From positions 7,102,001-7,166,000 of the forward strand of contig NZ_CP023747.1 of the NCBI RefSeq assembly GCF_008704995.1: a DNA stretch of 64,000 nt, given 5' to 3'. The stretch is from Streptomyces nodosus (GTDB lineage: Bacteria; Actinomycetota; Actinomycetes; Streptomycetales; Streptomycetaceae). This document shows positions 30,293 to 39,341 of this stretch, in pieces; the first letter of the stretch is position 1; each line of letters opens with the position of its first letter. The notes under the pieces were generated by a model that saw only the letters and a list, made by a program, of their open reading frames with translations, had not been told where the DNA came from and made no database searches. The translations under genes were made by a program, and so were the position numbers.

Positions 30293-31885
30293 TCATGACG
30301 CGAGCTCCGCGCGCCGCACGAGGTGACGGGAGTAGGCCTCCGGGGTGAAGAACGGGGGCAGCTCGCCGCGGAGCGCGGTGCGTTCGAACAGCGACCGCAC
30401 TTCCTCCACCGGCGCCCAGGGGTCCTCGGCGCCCAGGGCCGCGGTCTCCTCGTCGAGCAGCCGCAGGACCGTCTCCCGGTCGATCACCCGGTGCCGCAGC
30501 CACTGCCAGATCTGCACCCGGGCGATCTCGGCGGTGGCCGCGTCCTCCATGAGGCCGTGGAGGGCGACGGCGCCCTGCCCGCGCAGCCAGGCGGCGAAGT
30601 AGCGCAGTGCGACCGCGATGTTCAGGCGCACACCCTCCGCCGTGGGCGGTCCGGCGATCCGGCGGACCGACAGCAGCTCCGCCGGTGTCACCTCGACGTC
30701 GTCCCGCGTCCGGTCGATCTGGTGCGGCCGGTCGCCGAGGACACCGTCGAACACCTCACGGCACACGGGCACCAGTGCCGGATGGGCGACCCAGGATCCG
30801 TCGAAGCCGTCCTCGGCCTCCCGCTCCTTGTCCAGCCGTACCTTGGCGAGCGCCGCCTCGTCGGCCCTCCGATCCCTGCTGGGCACCTGGGCGGCCATGC
30901 CCCCGATGGCGTGGGCGCCGCGCCGGTGGCAGGTGCGCACCAGGAGCTCGGTGTACGCCCGCATGAAGGGCGCGGTCATGGTGACCTTGGCACGGTCCGG
31001 CAGCAGGAAGTCGGTGCGGTGCCCGAACGTCTTGATCACGCTGAACAGGTAGTCCCAGCGGCCCGCGTTGAGCCCGGCGCTGTGCTCCCGCAGCTCGTAG
31101 AGGATCTCCTCCATCTCGAACGCGGCGGTGATCGTCTCGATGAGGACGGTGGCGCGGACGGTGCCCCGGGGGATGCCGAGCAGTTCCTGGGCGAGCACGA
31201 AGACGTCGTTCCACAGCCGGGCCTCGTAGCGGTTCTCCAGCTTCGGCAGATAGAAGTACGGGCCGTACCCGGCGTCGATCTGCCGCTGGGCGCAGTGGAA
31301 GAAGTACAGGCCGAAGTCCACCAGGGCGGCGGGCAGGGGCCGGCCCTCGTGCTCCAGGTGTTCCTCCTCGAGGTGCCAGCCGCGCGGCCGGACCATGAGG
31401 GTGACGGGCCGGTCGCCGAGCCGGTACTCCTTGCCCTCCTCGGAGGTGAAGTCGATCCGCCGCTCGACGGCGGCCAGCAGGTTCAGCTGGCCGTCGATGA
31501 CGTTTTCCCAGGTGGGAGCGGTTGCGTCCTCGAAGTCGGCCATCCACACCCGGGCCCCGGAATTGAGGGCGTTGACCGTCATACGGCGCTCCGGAGGCCC
31601 GGTGATCTCCACGCGTCGGTCGAGCAGGCCGGGAGCGGGCGGGGCGACGCGCCAGGAGTCGTCGGCGCGGACGGCGGAGGTGACCATCGGGAAGTCGAGC
31701 GGGGTGCCACTGGTCAGGCGCATCACCTGGCGGAGGCGTTCCTTCAGCAGGTCCCGGCGGCGCGGGCCGAAGGCCGCGACCAGCTGACCGAGGAAGTCCA
31801 GGGCGGCGGGCGTGAGGATCTCCCCATGACGGTCGCCCAGCGGCGCGAGAACGCGGACGGGGCGGGGCAGAGCAGTGGTGGTCAT
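30293..31885 (-). CDS. aceB: Malate synthase A
   Basis: 530 residues, the MSA length. MVRPRGWHLEEEHLEHEGRP, PYFYLPKLENRYEARLWNDVF, TVRATVLIETITAAFEMEEI and the GLNAGRWDYLFSVIK segment cover the catalytic Arg/Glu/Asp region of malate synthase. It condenses glyoxylate with acetyl-CoA. It starts 46 bases after the aceA stop with AGGAG upstream and is probably cotranscribed with aceA. Confidence 0.95.
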   Translation of the reverse strand: MTTTALPRPVRVLAPLGDRHGEILTPAALDFLGQLVAAFGPRRRDLLKERLRQVMRLTSGTPLDFPMVTSAVRADDSWRVAPPAPGLLDRRVEITGPPERRMTVNALNSGARVWMADFEDATAPTWENVIDGQLNLLAAVERRIDFTSEEGKEYRLGDRPVTLMVRPRGWHLEEEHLEHEGRPLPAALVDFGLYFFHCAQRQIDAGYGPYFYLPKLENRYEARLWNDVFVLAQELLGIPRGTVRATVLIETITAAFEMEEILYELREHSAGLNAGRWDYLFSVIKTFGHRTDFLLPDRAKVTMTAPFMRAYTELLVRTCHRRGAHAIGGMAAQVPSRDRRADEAALAKVRLDKEREAEDGFDGSWVAHPALVPVCREVFDGVLGDRPHQIDRTRDDVEVTPAELLSVRRIAGPPTAEGVRLNIAVALRYFAAWLRGQGAVALHGLMEDAATAEIARVQIWQWLRHRVIDRETVLRLLDEETAALGAEDPWAPVEEVRSLFERTALRGELPPFFTPEAYSRHLVRRAELAS

Positions 31886-31931
31886 CGCTTCTCCTGAGGG
31901 AAGGAGGGAGGGGGAGCGGGGGCGCCGTGGC

Positions 31932-33215
31932 CTAGTGGAACTGGGCCTCCTCCGTGGAACCGGTCAGGGCGGTGGTGGAGGACGCGGGGTTGACGGCGGT
32001 GGAGACCAGGTCGAAGTAGCCGGTGCCGACCTCGCGCTGGTGCCGCACGGCGGTGAAGCCGTGCGCCTGGGCGGCGAACTCCTTCTCCTGGAGGTCGACA
32101 TAGGCGGTCATGCCGTGCTCGGCGTAGCCGCGGGCGAGGTCGAACATGCCGTGGTTGAGGGAGTGGAAGCCGGCCAGCGTGATGAACTGGAACGTGTAGC
32201 CCATCGCACCCAGCTCGCGCTGGAACTTGGCGATCCGGTCGTCGTCCAGGGTGGCCTTCCAGTTGAAGGACGGGGAGCAGTTGTACGCCAGCATCCGGTC
32301 CGGGTACCGCGCGTGGACGGCCTCGGCGAACTCGCGGGCCTGCGCCAGGTCGGGCGTGCCCGTCTCGACCCACAGCAGGTCGGCGTACGGGGCGTAGGCG
32401 AGCCCGCGGGCGATCGCCGGAGCCATGCCGCCCCGCACCCGGTGGAACCCCTCGGCCGTGCGCTCGCCGGTGACGAACTCGGCGTCCCGCTCGTCGACGT
32501 CGCTCGTCAGCAGGGTGGCTGCGAGAGCGTCGGTGCGGGCGACGACGACCGTGGGGACGTCGGCGATGTCCGCCGCCAGCCGGGCCGCGTTCAGGGTGCG
32601 GATGTGCTGGGAGGTCGGCACCAGCACCTTGCCGCCCAGGTGGCCGCACTTCTTCTCCGAGGCGAGCTGGTCCTCGAAGTGGATCCCGGCCGCGCCCGCC
32701 GCGATCATCGCCTTGGTCAGCTCGAAGGCGTTCAGAGGGCCGCCGAAGCCGGCCTCCGCGTCGGCGACGATCGGCACCAGCCAGTCCGTGGTGTCGCCGG
32801 CGTCCTCGGCGGTGGCGATCTGGTCGGCGCGCAGCAGCGCGTTGTTGATCCGACGGACCACCTGCGGAACGGAGTTGGCCGGGTACAGGCTCTGGTCGGG
32901 GTAGGTGTGGCCGGCCTGGTTGGCGTCGGCGGCGACCTGCCAGCCGGACAGATAGACGGCCTGCAGACCGGCCTTGACCTGCTGGACCGCCTGGCCGCCG
33001 GTGAGGGCCCCGAGCGCGTGGACGTAGTCGAGTTCATGCAGCTGCCGCCACAGTCGCTCGGCGCCGCGCCGGGCCAGGGTGTGCTCCTCGCGGACGCTGC
33101 CGGAGAGCCGGATCACGTCCTCGGCGCCATAGGTCCGTTCGATGCCCTGCCAGCGCGGGTCGGTGGCCCAGCGCCGTGCGAGTTCCTCGGCCGCCTGTGT
33201 CCTCGCCTCTGCCAT
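31932..33215 (-). CDS. aceA: Isocitrate lyase
   Basis: 427 residues with the active-site hexapeptide in SEKKCGHLGGKVLV (catalytic Cys) and PVIADAEAGFGG-type metal-binding loop (VPIVADAEAGFGGPLNAFEL). It splits isocitrate into glyoxylate and succinate, the entry to the glyoxylate shunt. The ATG was chosen over longer readings because GAGGG lies 9 bases upstream and family N-termini start here. Divergent from a RamB-like regulator. Confidence 0.95.
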   Translation of the reverse strand: MAEARTQAAEELARRWATDPRWQGIERTYGAEDVIRLSGSVREEHTLARRGAERLWRQLHELDYVHALGALTGGQAVQQVKAGLQAVYLSGWQVAADANQAGHTYPDQSLYPANSVPQVVRRINNALLRADQIATAEDAGDTTDWLVPIVADAEAGFGGPLNAFELTKAMIAAGAAGIHFEDQLASEKKCGHLGGKVLVPTSQHIRTLNAARLAADIADVPTVVVARTDALAATLLTSDVDERDAEFVTGERTAEGFHRVRGGMAPAIARGLAYAPYADLLWVETGTPDLAQAREFAEAVHARYPDRMLAYNCSPSFNWKATLDDDRIAKFQRELGAMGYTFQFITLAGFHSLNHGMFDLARGYAEHGMTAYVDLQEKEFAAQAHGFTAVRHQREVGTGYFDLVSTAVNPASSTTALTGSTEEAQFH

Positions 33216-33456
33216 GACGGTCACCCTCTCCTCGGTCTGCCAACGGCTGCCAACGCCCACAGAGGGACGCATCGAGATGGCACTCTGTGCCGCCAATCTT
33301 GGGGTGCGGCCTCGTCGGCACGCGGCGACGCGAAGGTGGGCAACCCCTTCGGGTGTGCCTCGCAATCGCTGGTATCCCCTGATGCAAGGGCATATGTCGC
33401 GCTTCGGTTCCGGTCGGTGGTCGTCGGTGTCCGGCGGCCGCACTTAAACTTTCGCA

Positions 33457-33473
33457 CTGGCACTCAGTGCCAG
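33457..33473. promoter_or_regulatory. 17-bp palindrome, candidate operator for aceA
   Basis: CTGGCACTCAGTGCCAG, perfect about its central C. A related half-match TGGCACTCTGTGCCG lies at 33278-33292, close to aceA. Confidence 0.5.
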
Positions 33474-33495
33474 CAACCGTGGAAGCATGCCAACT

Positions 33496-33534
33496 TTTGC
33501 GAATCTTCCGTCCGTCATTTGCCAAGTTTGCGAA
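33496..33534. promoter_or_regulatory. Three TTTGC(C/G)AA repeats, RamB-type sites
   Basis: TTTGCGAA (33496-33503), TTTGCCAA (33518-33525) and TTTGCGAA (33527-33534). The first reads AACTTTTGCGAA, close to the corynebacterial RamB site AACTTTGCAAA. They lie just upstream of the ramB-like gene, so autoregulation is likely. Confidence 0.6.
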
Positions 33535-33594
33535 GGATCGAGGAAGGGCCCGATCGCATACGCTGACGGGGAGCCGGAGACGGAGGTCGATCGG

Positions 33595-35001
33595 GTGAGC
33601 AAGACCTATGCGGGGGTGCGGCTGCGACGCCTGCGCGAGGAACGCCGGATGAGCCAGGCGGAACTGGCCCGCGTCCTCGGTATCTCGCCCAGCTATCTCA
33701 ACCAGATGGAGCACGACTCCCGTCCCCTCACCGTGCCCGTCCTGCTGCGACTGACCGAGACCTTCGGGGTCGACCCGGGCTTCTTCTCCGAACGCGACAC
33801 CTCGCGCCTGGTGGCCGACCTCCGCGAGGCGCTCGCCGGTGAACTCGCCGAGTCCCGGATCTCCGCAGCCGACCTGACCGAACTCGCCTCGCGCCTGCCC
33901 GGGGTCGCCCGCACCCTGCTCGACCTCGGCCGCCGCAACCAGCTGCTCGGGGAGCGTCTCGCCGGGGCCACGGACGGGCGCGGGACCGGCCCCGAACAGC
34001 CCCGCTCACCCCATGAGGAGATCAGGGACTTCTTCTACCGCCGCCAGAACTACCTCCATGACACCGACCTCGCGGCGGAGGAACTCGCCCATGAGATCGG
34101 CATCCGCCCGGGCGAGGTCGTACGGGCCCTGGCCGCCCGCCTGGCCGGCCGCCATGACGTCCGGCTGGACGGCGAGAGCGGCGACCATCTGCACCACTAC
34201 GACCAACCGACCCGGACCCTGCACCTCTCCACCCGTCTGCGCCCCGGTCAGCGCGCCTTCCGGATGGCCACCCAGCTCGCCCTGCTCGAGTACGGCGACG
34301 GACTCGACCGCCAGGCCGCCGAGGACTTCCCGCCCGGCTCACCGGCCCACGCCCTGGCGCGCATCGGCATCGCCCACTACTTCGCCGCGGCCCTGATCCT
34401 GCCCTACAGTGCCTTCCACGCGGCCGCCGAAGAGGTGCGCTACGACATCGAACGCCTCACCGACCGCTTCGGCCTCGGCTATGAGACCGTCTGTCATCGT
34501 CTGAGCACCCTTCAGCGCCCCCGCCTGCGCGGTGTGCCCTTCTCCTTCGTCCGGGTGGACCGGGCCGGCAACCTCTCCAAGCGGCAGTCGGCGACCGGTT
34601 TCCACTTCTCCCGGGCCGGCGGCACCTGTCCGCTCTGGAACGTCTACGAGGCGTTCGCCGCGCCCGGGCGTATCCATGTCCAGATCGCCGAAATGCCGGA
34701 CGGTCAGCGCTATCTATGGACCGCACGGGCCGTCACCCGACACCGCGGCGGATGGGGCGAACCCGGCAAGACCTATGCCATCGGCCTCGGCTGCGAGATC
34801 CGCCACGCCCACCGGCTCGTCTACTCCGACGGCCTCGACCTCACCAACGCCTCCGCCGCCACCCCCATCGGCATGGGCTGCCGCGTCTGCGAACGCCTGG
34901 ACTGCCCCCAGCGCGCCGCACCGCCCCTCGGCCACCCGCTGCGCATCGACCAGCACACCAGCACCTTTGTGCCGTACCCCGTGGCCGGTCCGGAGACCTG
35001 A
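33595..35001 (+). CDS. RamB/MccR-type XRE regulator of acetate and acyl-CoA metabolism
   Basis: 468 residues. The N-terminal XRE helix-turn-helix (VRLRRLREERRMSQAELARVLGISPSYLNQMEHDSRPL) is followed by an IrrE/ImmA-like middle region (HYFAAALILPYSAFHAAAEEVRYDIERLTDRFG) and a C-terminal cysteine-containing domain (CPLWN, IGMGCRVCERLDCPQRAAPPLG) of the short-chain fatty acyl-CoA regulator family. GTG start with GGAGG upstream. Divergence from aceA-aceB and the TTTGCNAA boxes indicate control of the glyoxylate shunt, as RamB does in corynebacteria (by analogy). Confidence 0.88.
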   Translation: MSKTYAGVRLRRLREERRMSQAELARVLGISPSYLNQMEHDSRPLTVPVLLRLTETFGVDPGFFSERDTSRLVADLREALAGELAESRISAADLTELASRLPGVARTLLDLGRRNQLLGERLAGATDGRGTGPEQPRSPHEEIRDFFYRRQNYLHDTDLAAEELAHEIGIRPGEVVRALAARLAGRHDVRLDGESGDHLHHYDQPTRTLHLSTRLRPGQRAFRMATQLALLEYGDGLDRQAAEDFPPGSPAHALARIGIAHYFAAALILPYSAFHAAAEEVRYDIERLTDRFGLGYETVCHRLSTLQRPRLRGVPFSFVRVDRAGNLSKRQSATGFHFSRAGGTCPLWNVYEAFAAPGRIHVQIAEMPDGQRYLWTARAVTRHRGGWGEPGKTYAIGLGCEIRHAHRLVYSDGLDLTNASAATPIGMGCRVCERLDCPQRAAPPLGHPLRIDQHTSTFVPYPVAGPET

Positions 35002-35083
35002 CGCCCGGTACGGAGCCCGGTCGGTGGTGAGCGGCGAGGCCGGCGTGCGACGCCGCGGCGGTCTCCGCCCGCAGCCCTCCGGC

Positions 35084-35830
35084 TCAGTCGGTGAAGTAGC
35101 CCGGATACTCGGCGCGCAGTGCCGGGCCGCAGGCGAGGGCGCGTCCGGCGTGCCGGGCGATCAGGGCGCGACCGGCCGCCGGATCGGAGTTCTCCAACGC
35201 GTCCACGATCAGCCGGTGTTCGTCGATGAGTTCGCCCATCACGGCGGAGTCGGGCAGCGAGAGCCGGCGCAGCCGGTCGAGCTGGAGCTTCGTCCGCAGC
35301 ACCACCTGCCACGCCCCCGGATGGCCGCTGATCGCGAAGATCTCGCCGTGGAACGCCTCGTCCGCGGCGAAGAACGCGTCATGGTTCTCGGTGCGGCGGC
35401 TGTGTTCCTGACGTTCGAGGAGTTCGCGCAGCACCGTGACGTCCGGCGCCGGCCGGGAGCAGGCCGCCTCGAAGGCCGCGACCTCCAGGCTCTCGCGGAC
35501 GAAGCGTGCCTCCTCCACGTCGTGCAGGCGGATCCGTCCCACCCGTGTGCCGACCTGGGGCACGACATGCACCAGTCCCGCGTCGACGAGCCGCGTCAGG
35601 GCCTCGCGCACCGGGGTGCGACTGACGTGCAGCCGGCCGGCGAGGTCCGTCTCGGACAGGGCGGCCCCGGGGGCGAGCCGCAGTTCACGGATCGCGGAGA
35701 CCAGCTCGTCGTGGACGAGGTCCGACGTCCGGGTGCGCGCACGGTCCCGGGCGACGGGTGACAGCCGCGGACCGCCCCGTACCGGTGATCGTTCGGGGGT
35801 GCGGGTGGGTGCTTGGTGAGGGGGGTTCAT
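35084..35830 (-). CDS. FCD-type GntR transcriptional regulator
   Basis: 248 residues: winged helix (LVSAIRELRLAPGAALSETDLAGRLHVSRTPVREALTRLVDAGLV) and C-terminal FCD ligand-binding domain with metal-ligand-type residues (FHGEIF, DEHRLIVDAL, LIARHAGRAL). The ATG was preferred over a TTG seven codons upstream. Downstream of the glutamine-synthetase/amidohydrolase pair on the same strand (79-base gap), so it may be part of that operon and regulate it. Confidence 0.85.
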   Translation of the reverse strand: MNPPHQAPTRTPERSPVRGGPRLSPVARDRARTRTSDLVHDELVSAIRELRLAPGAALSETDLAGRLHVSRTPVREALTRLVDAGLVHVVPQVGTRVGRIRLHDVEEARFVRESLEVAAFEAACSRPAPDVTVLRELLERQEHSRRTENHDAFFAADEAFHGEIFAISGHPGAWQVVLRTKLQLDRLRRLSLPDSAVMGELIDEHRLIVDALENSDPAAGRALIARHAGRALACGPALRAEYPGYFTD

Positions 35831-35842
35831 CGAGTGATCGTT

Positions 35843-35866
35843 ACATGCCAAAATTTGGTATGCAAG
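35843..35866. promoter_or_regulatory. Candidate operator upstream of the GntR gene
   Basis: CATGCCAAAATTTGGTATG (CAT-x-CCAAA / TTTGG-x-ATG) overlapping TTGGTATGCAA, which has the shape of FCD-GntR sites. It is 13 bases before the GntR start. Confidence 0.45.
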
Positions 35867-35908
35867 TATCCCTCGCGCGCGGACGCCGGGGCTTCCTACC
35901 GGGCCGGG

Positions 35909-37060
35909 TCAGTCAGAGGAGTCATGGGGCAATCCATAGAGACGCTGTGCGTTGGTGCGCCCGATCAGGGTGGCCACCCGGAGCGCGTCGGCCTCGGTCC
36001 ACTCGCCCTCCTCGACCCAGCCGCGCAGAGCCCGGGTCGTGCCGCGGCGCCACAGCACGGCGCCCAGATGGTGGAGTTCCGGCGGCCCCCAGGCGTCGGA
36101 GGAGTACAGCACCTTGGTGAAGGGCGCCAGCTCCAGGCTCTCCGCGACCACCGCGGTGGACGCGGCGCCGGTGTGGTTCACCGCGAGACCGACGTCGAAG
36201 TGGACATGGGGGAACACCTGGGCGAGGAACCCCGCGTTGCGGTGGAAGGGATAACAGTGCAGCAGGACGACATCGGTCCCGGTGCCCTCGATCTCCTTGA
36301 GCCAGGGCACCAGCAGCAGCGGGTCACAGCGGCGCAGGTCGAGGTCGGGGTCGCCGTAGCCGGTATGCAACTGCACGGGCAGACCGGTGTCCACGCCCGC
36401 CCACAGCGCCATCCGCAGCAGCACCGGATCGCTCACCCGGGCCGGAGCGCCCCTCTCCAGCTCGCGCAGCCAGGCACCGGCGGCGCGTTCGACCTCGGCG
36501 GAGGAAGGACGGCCGGGGGCGAAGTCGAGGCCGTGCCGGTACGCGATCACGGACTTCACCCCGACGGCCGATGCCGTGGCCCGGGCGAGTGCCGTCCGGA
36601 AGCCCTCGGCGAGCCCGGCGGCGCCGCTCGCCTGTGCGACCTCCTCCAGGACGGTCTCCAGCCGCACGATCTCGGAGGCCCGTGCGGGCCGTAGCCGGTC
36701 GGCGAGCGTGCCGAGCGGTATGAGCTCGTCCCCCTTGAAGCCGGTGTCGACCAGCCAGTCGGAGACCCCCGCGGCGCCGAGGAAGAGGTCCGACAGCTGC
36801 TCGGCCGTGTGCCCGGCCCGTGCCGCCCAGTAGGCGTCGGCCGGAGCACGGGCGGGAAGACCGAGGAGCGGCGCGCAGTGGCGCCGTATCGCGAACCCGG
36901 TCTGGGAGTCGAACGAGGTGACCCCGGCCGGAAGGGGACGGTCGGACTCGGTGATCAGCCTCTCGAACTGCTCGCGGGTCACGGCCGAGGCCAGCGCGGA
37001 GTGGACATGGTGATCCACCAGCGGCAGCGCGGCGATGCCCTCGGAGAGCTCAGTAGACAT
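35909..37060 (-). CDS. Amidohydrolase (FluG N-terminal-domain type)
   Basis: 383 residues of the metal-dependent amidohydrolase superfamily: DHHVHS at the N-terminus, GVKSVIAYR, LPVQLHTGYGDPD, VLLHCYPFHRNAGFL and LYSSDAWGPPE supply the usual His/Asp ligands. The same domain forms the N-terminal half of fungal FluG and plant NodGS, whose C-terminal half is a glutamine synthetase, the product of the gene that overlaps it by 11 bases. A gamma-glutamyl compound is a plausible substrate (inference). Confidence 0.8.
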   Translation of the reverse strand: MSTELSEGIAALPLVDHHVHSALASAVTREQFERLITESDRPLPAGVTSFDSQTGFAIRRHCAPLLGLPARAPADAYWAARAGHTAEQLSDLFLGAAGVSDWLVDTGFKGDELIPLGTLADRLRPARASEIVRLETVLEEVAQASGAAGLAEGFRTALARATASAVGVKSVIAYRHGLDFAPGRPSSAEVERAAGAWLRELERGAPARVSDPVLLRMALWAGVDTGLPVQLHTGYGDPDLDLRRCDPLLLVPWLKEIEGTGTDVVLLHCYPFHRNAGFLAQVFPHVHFDVGLAVNHTGAASTAVVAESLELAPFTKVLYSSDAWGPPELHHLGAVLWRRGTTRALRGWVEEGEWTEADALRVATLIGRTNAQRLYGLPHDSSD

Positions 37061-38342
37061 CGGCGACCCGCCCGCACACGTCCCGCTCGTCCAGACCGGA
37101 GACCACCGCGAGCTCGGACCGTTTCACCGAGCGATGGGTCTCCAGCAGCTCCTCGGGGAACCAGCCGGACACCACGGCGTCCTTGTCCAGCTCGAGCAGG
37201 GCCTCCTCCATGCTCCGCGGCAGGGCGGGAACACCGACGAGGTCCGGCCCGGCGCCCTCGGGCCACACCTGCGGCTGGGCGTAGTCCTCCTTCACCCCCT
37301 GGAGCCCGGCTCGTACCAGCACTCCGAGGACCAGCCAGGGGTTGGCGGTCGCGTCCGCGGCACGGAACTCCAGGTTGTACTGGTCGGCCTCGACGCCGCC
37401 GCCGAGGCCGCTCGTCGGGCAGATGCGGAGCAGCGCCTCACGATGACGCTCGGCCAGGAAGACACCGGCGGAGCTCCAGCGGTGGGGAGCCAGTCGCAGA
37501 TACGAACTGGGGCTGCCCGCGGTGAAGGAGAGCAGCGCGCGGGCGTGCCGGAGGATGCCCGCGCAGAAGCGGCCGCCGAGCGTGGAGAGCCCGGCGGGGC
37601 GGGCGGGGTCGTACAGAACCGGACGCCCGGTCCCGGCGTCGCGCAGGGAGAGATGGACATGCACGCCGTTGCCGGTGCCGTCCGGGTCGAGCAGAGGGGC
37701 GAACGTGGCGCGGTGTCCGTGCCGGGACGCCAGGTCCCGGACCACTTCCCGCAGCACGATCGCACGGTCCGCGGCCGTCATGCCGTCCGCCGGGCGCAGA
37801 GTGATCTCGAACTGGTCGGTTCCGAACTCGGGCAGCCAGGTCTCCGGCTCCAGGCCCGTCCGGTCCAGCAGTGCCACCAGTTCGCTGCCGAACGGCTCCG
37901 CGGACCGGAACCGTGCGAACGAGAGCGGGGCGCCGCCGTCGAGTCCGGGGAGCATGAACTCGTGCTCGAAGGCGGCCGTCACCTCCAGCCCGGTGGCCCG
38001 GCGGAGGTCCTCGAGCGCCCGCCGGGCGAAGGCCCGCGGGCAGTTCTGCCACGGGGTGCCGTCCGGCAGCGTCTGGTCGGCGAGATACAGGCGTACCCCC
38101 GGCACATCGCCGCGGGCGGGGAGGTCGACACCGCTGGAACCGTCGGGCACCAGCCTCAGATCGCCGGTGGAGCCGAACGGGTTGGGAGCGATCTGGCCGA
38201 AGGCCGTCAATGCCAGATCGGCCGGGACCCACCCCACACCGCGCCGCAGCACACCCTCCTCGGCATGGCCCGGCGCGGCACGCCCGCGGGTGATTCCGGA
38301 CAGGTCACTGGTCGCCACGAACACCGTGGATGAAGAACCCAT
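37050..38342 (-). CDS. Glutamine synthetase-like gamma-glutamyl ligase
   Basis: 430 residues with the GS beta-grasp start and catalytic core: EHEFML, EFGTDQFEITL, TFAPLLDPDGTGNGVHVHLSL, RLAPHRWSSAGVF and QYNLEFRAADATANPWL. Such paralogues usually ligate glutamate to polyamines, ethanolamine or other amines and do not assimilate ammonia. AAGG lies 5 bases before the ATG. It overlaps the amidohydrolase start by 11 bases, so translation is probably coupled, and a perfect 18-bp palindrome lies upstream. Confidence 0.82.
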   Translation of the reverse strand: MGSSSTVFVATSDLSGITRGRAAPGHAEEGVLRRGVGWVPADLALTAFGQIAPNPFGSTGDLRLVPDGSSGVDLPARGDVPGVRLYLADQTLPDGTPWQNCPRAFARRALEDLRRATGLEVTAAFEHEFMLPGLDGGAPLSFARFRSAEPFGSELVALLDRTGLEPETWLPEFGTDQFEITLRPADGMTAADRAIVLREVVRDLASRHGHRATFAPLLDPDGTGNGVHVHLSLRDAGTGRPVLYDPARPAGLSTLGGRFCAGILRHARALLSFTAGSPSSYLRLAPHRWSSAGVFLAERHREALLRICPTSGLGGGVEADQYNLEFRAADATANPWLVLGVLVRAGLQGVKEDYAQPQVWPEGAGPDLVGVPALPRSMEEALLELDKDAVVSGWFPEELLETHRSVKRSELAVVSGLDERDVCGRVADVY

Positions 38343-38394
38343 GTCCACCTTTTTCGCTTCCGCGACGTGGCGCCCCGGGATGTCCCATTCGATG

Positions 38395-38412
38395 CTGCCT
38401 CATATGAGGCAG
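38395..38412. promoter_or_regulatory. 18-bp perfect palindrome upstream of the GS-like gene
   Basis: CTGCCTCATATGAGGCAG, 53 bases before the GS-like start. Strong candidate operator for the split-FluG operon. Confidence 0.6.
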
Positions 38413-38576
38413 GGCGCCAACAGGGACAGACGACTGCGACATCGAGGCCTAGGCCCGCACCCTGCGCCGAAGACGGAGCGCACGGCACGGGGCCGCACCA
38501 CGGTCACTCGGCTCATGGGAACAGATTTTTCCTGTCCGGAGGCCGGCCTTCGGGCGCGGGTTCCCCGGGGCCGGGA

Positions 38577-39341
38577 TCAACCGATCTCCGGACTCGGGCT
38601 GGGCGCGGGGGACTCGGGGGACGTGGGGGCCGCGGTGTTCACGTTCAGGTCGGGGCGAGGAGTGAGCACCACCATGGGGGAGCCCGGCTGGGGCGGGGGC
38701 GGGGTGACCTGGTCCGCGGGGAGCTTGGGCGGCATGGTCTGCTGCAGGTTGACCTGCTCGAAGTTGATCGTGCCGGTCTTCTCCAGCACGGTGATGTGGT
38801 CCAGGACGGTGTCGTTGGCCAGGTCGGCGAGCTGACGCACCAGGGTGTTCCGGGTGGTGGCGCGGATCTTGGCGATGACCGAGAAGATCTGACCGTGGGT
38901 GACCCGCATGATGTTGGCGGCGGTGGAGTCGAACTCCTTGCCGGACTCGGCCGCCGAGGTCGCCACGAACTGCTGCTGCTGCGGGGTCGCCTGGTTGGGC
39001 AGGGTGATGCCGAGCTCCGGGGCGATCTTGCGGCACATCGCGTCCAGTCCGGCATGGCCGACGATCAGATGCTTGCCGGCCTCTCTCATCTCGGGCGTGG
39101 AGCCCTTCTTCAGCGCCAGTTCGCCGAGGGGGTACTCCCACAGCCCGGCGGAGCGGACCTTGACGACGAAGTCGCGGTCGGCCTCGGTGAGCGGGCCGTA
39201 GCGGGTGTTGGCGATGATCCGGTCCGTGGAACTGGACGTGGTCTCGACGCCGATCATGGCGGGGTAGGCGAGGGCGGTCAGGGTCAGGCCCAGCGCGCCG
39301 ACCAGGACGACGGTCCCTGCCAGGTTGCGCGAGATACGCAT
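38577..39341 (-). CDS. DUF4142 domain-containing exported protein
   Basis: 254 residues. An N-terminal hydrophobic segment (about 8-28) acts as signal or anchor. The DUF4142 helical bundle (about 50-185) includes LTEADRDFVVKVRSAGLWEYPLGELAL and HLIVGHAGLDAMC, and a Pro-rich tail follows. The function of this ferritin-like-fold family is unknown; it is often stress-related. Confidence 0.82.
   Translation of the reverse strand: MRISRNLAGTVVLVGALGLTLTALAYPAMIGVETTSSSTDRIIANTRYGPLTEADRDFVVKVRSAGLWEYPLGELALKKGSTPEMREAGKHLIVGHAGLDAMCRKIAPELGITLPNQATPQQQQFVATSAAESGKEFDSTAANIMRVTHGQIFSVIAKIRATTRNTLVRQLADLANDTVLDHITVLEKTGTINFEQVNLQQTMPPKLPADQVTPPPPQPGSPMVVLTPRPDLNVNTAAPTSPESPAPSPSPEIG

Larger units (their letters stand above)
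33216..33594. promoter_or_regulatory. aceA / ramB divergent control region
   Basis: 379 bases with two kinds of repeats: GGCAC-TCT-GTGCC (33279-33291) and a 17-bp palindrome on the aceA side, and three TTTGC(C/G)AA copies on the ramB side (listed separately). No clear consensus promoter is seen for either gene. Confidence 0.6.

Noticed and set aside
30066..30296. 76-codon minus-strand frame overlapping the aceB stop by ATGA
   Set aside because: It reads straight through both NrdR boxes and the cobalamin riboswitch and resembles no family; the overlap appears accidental.
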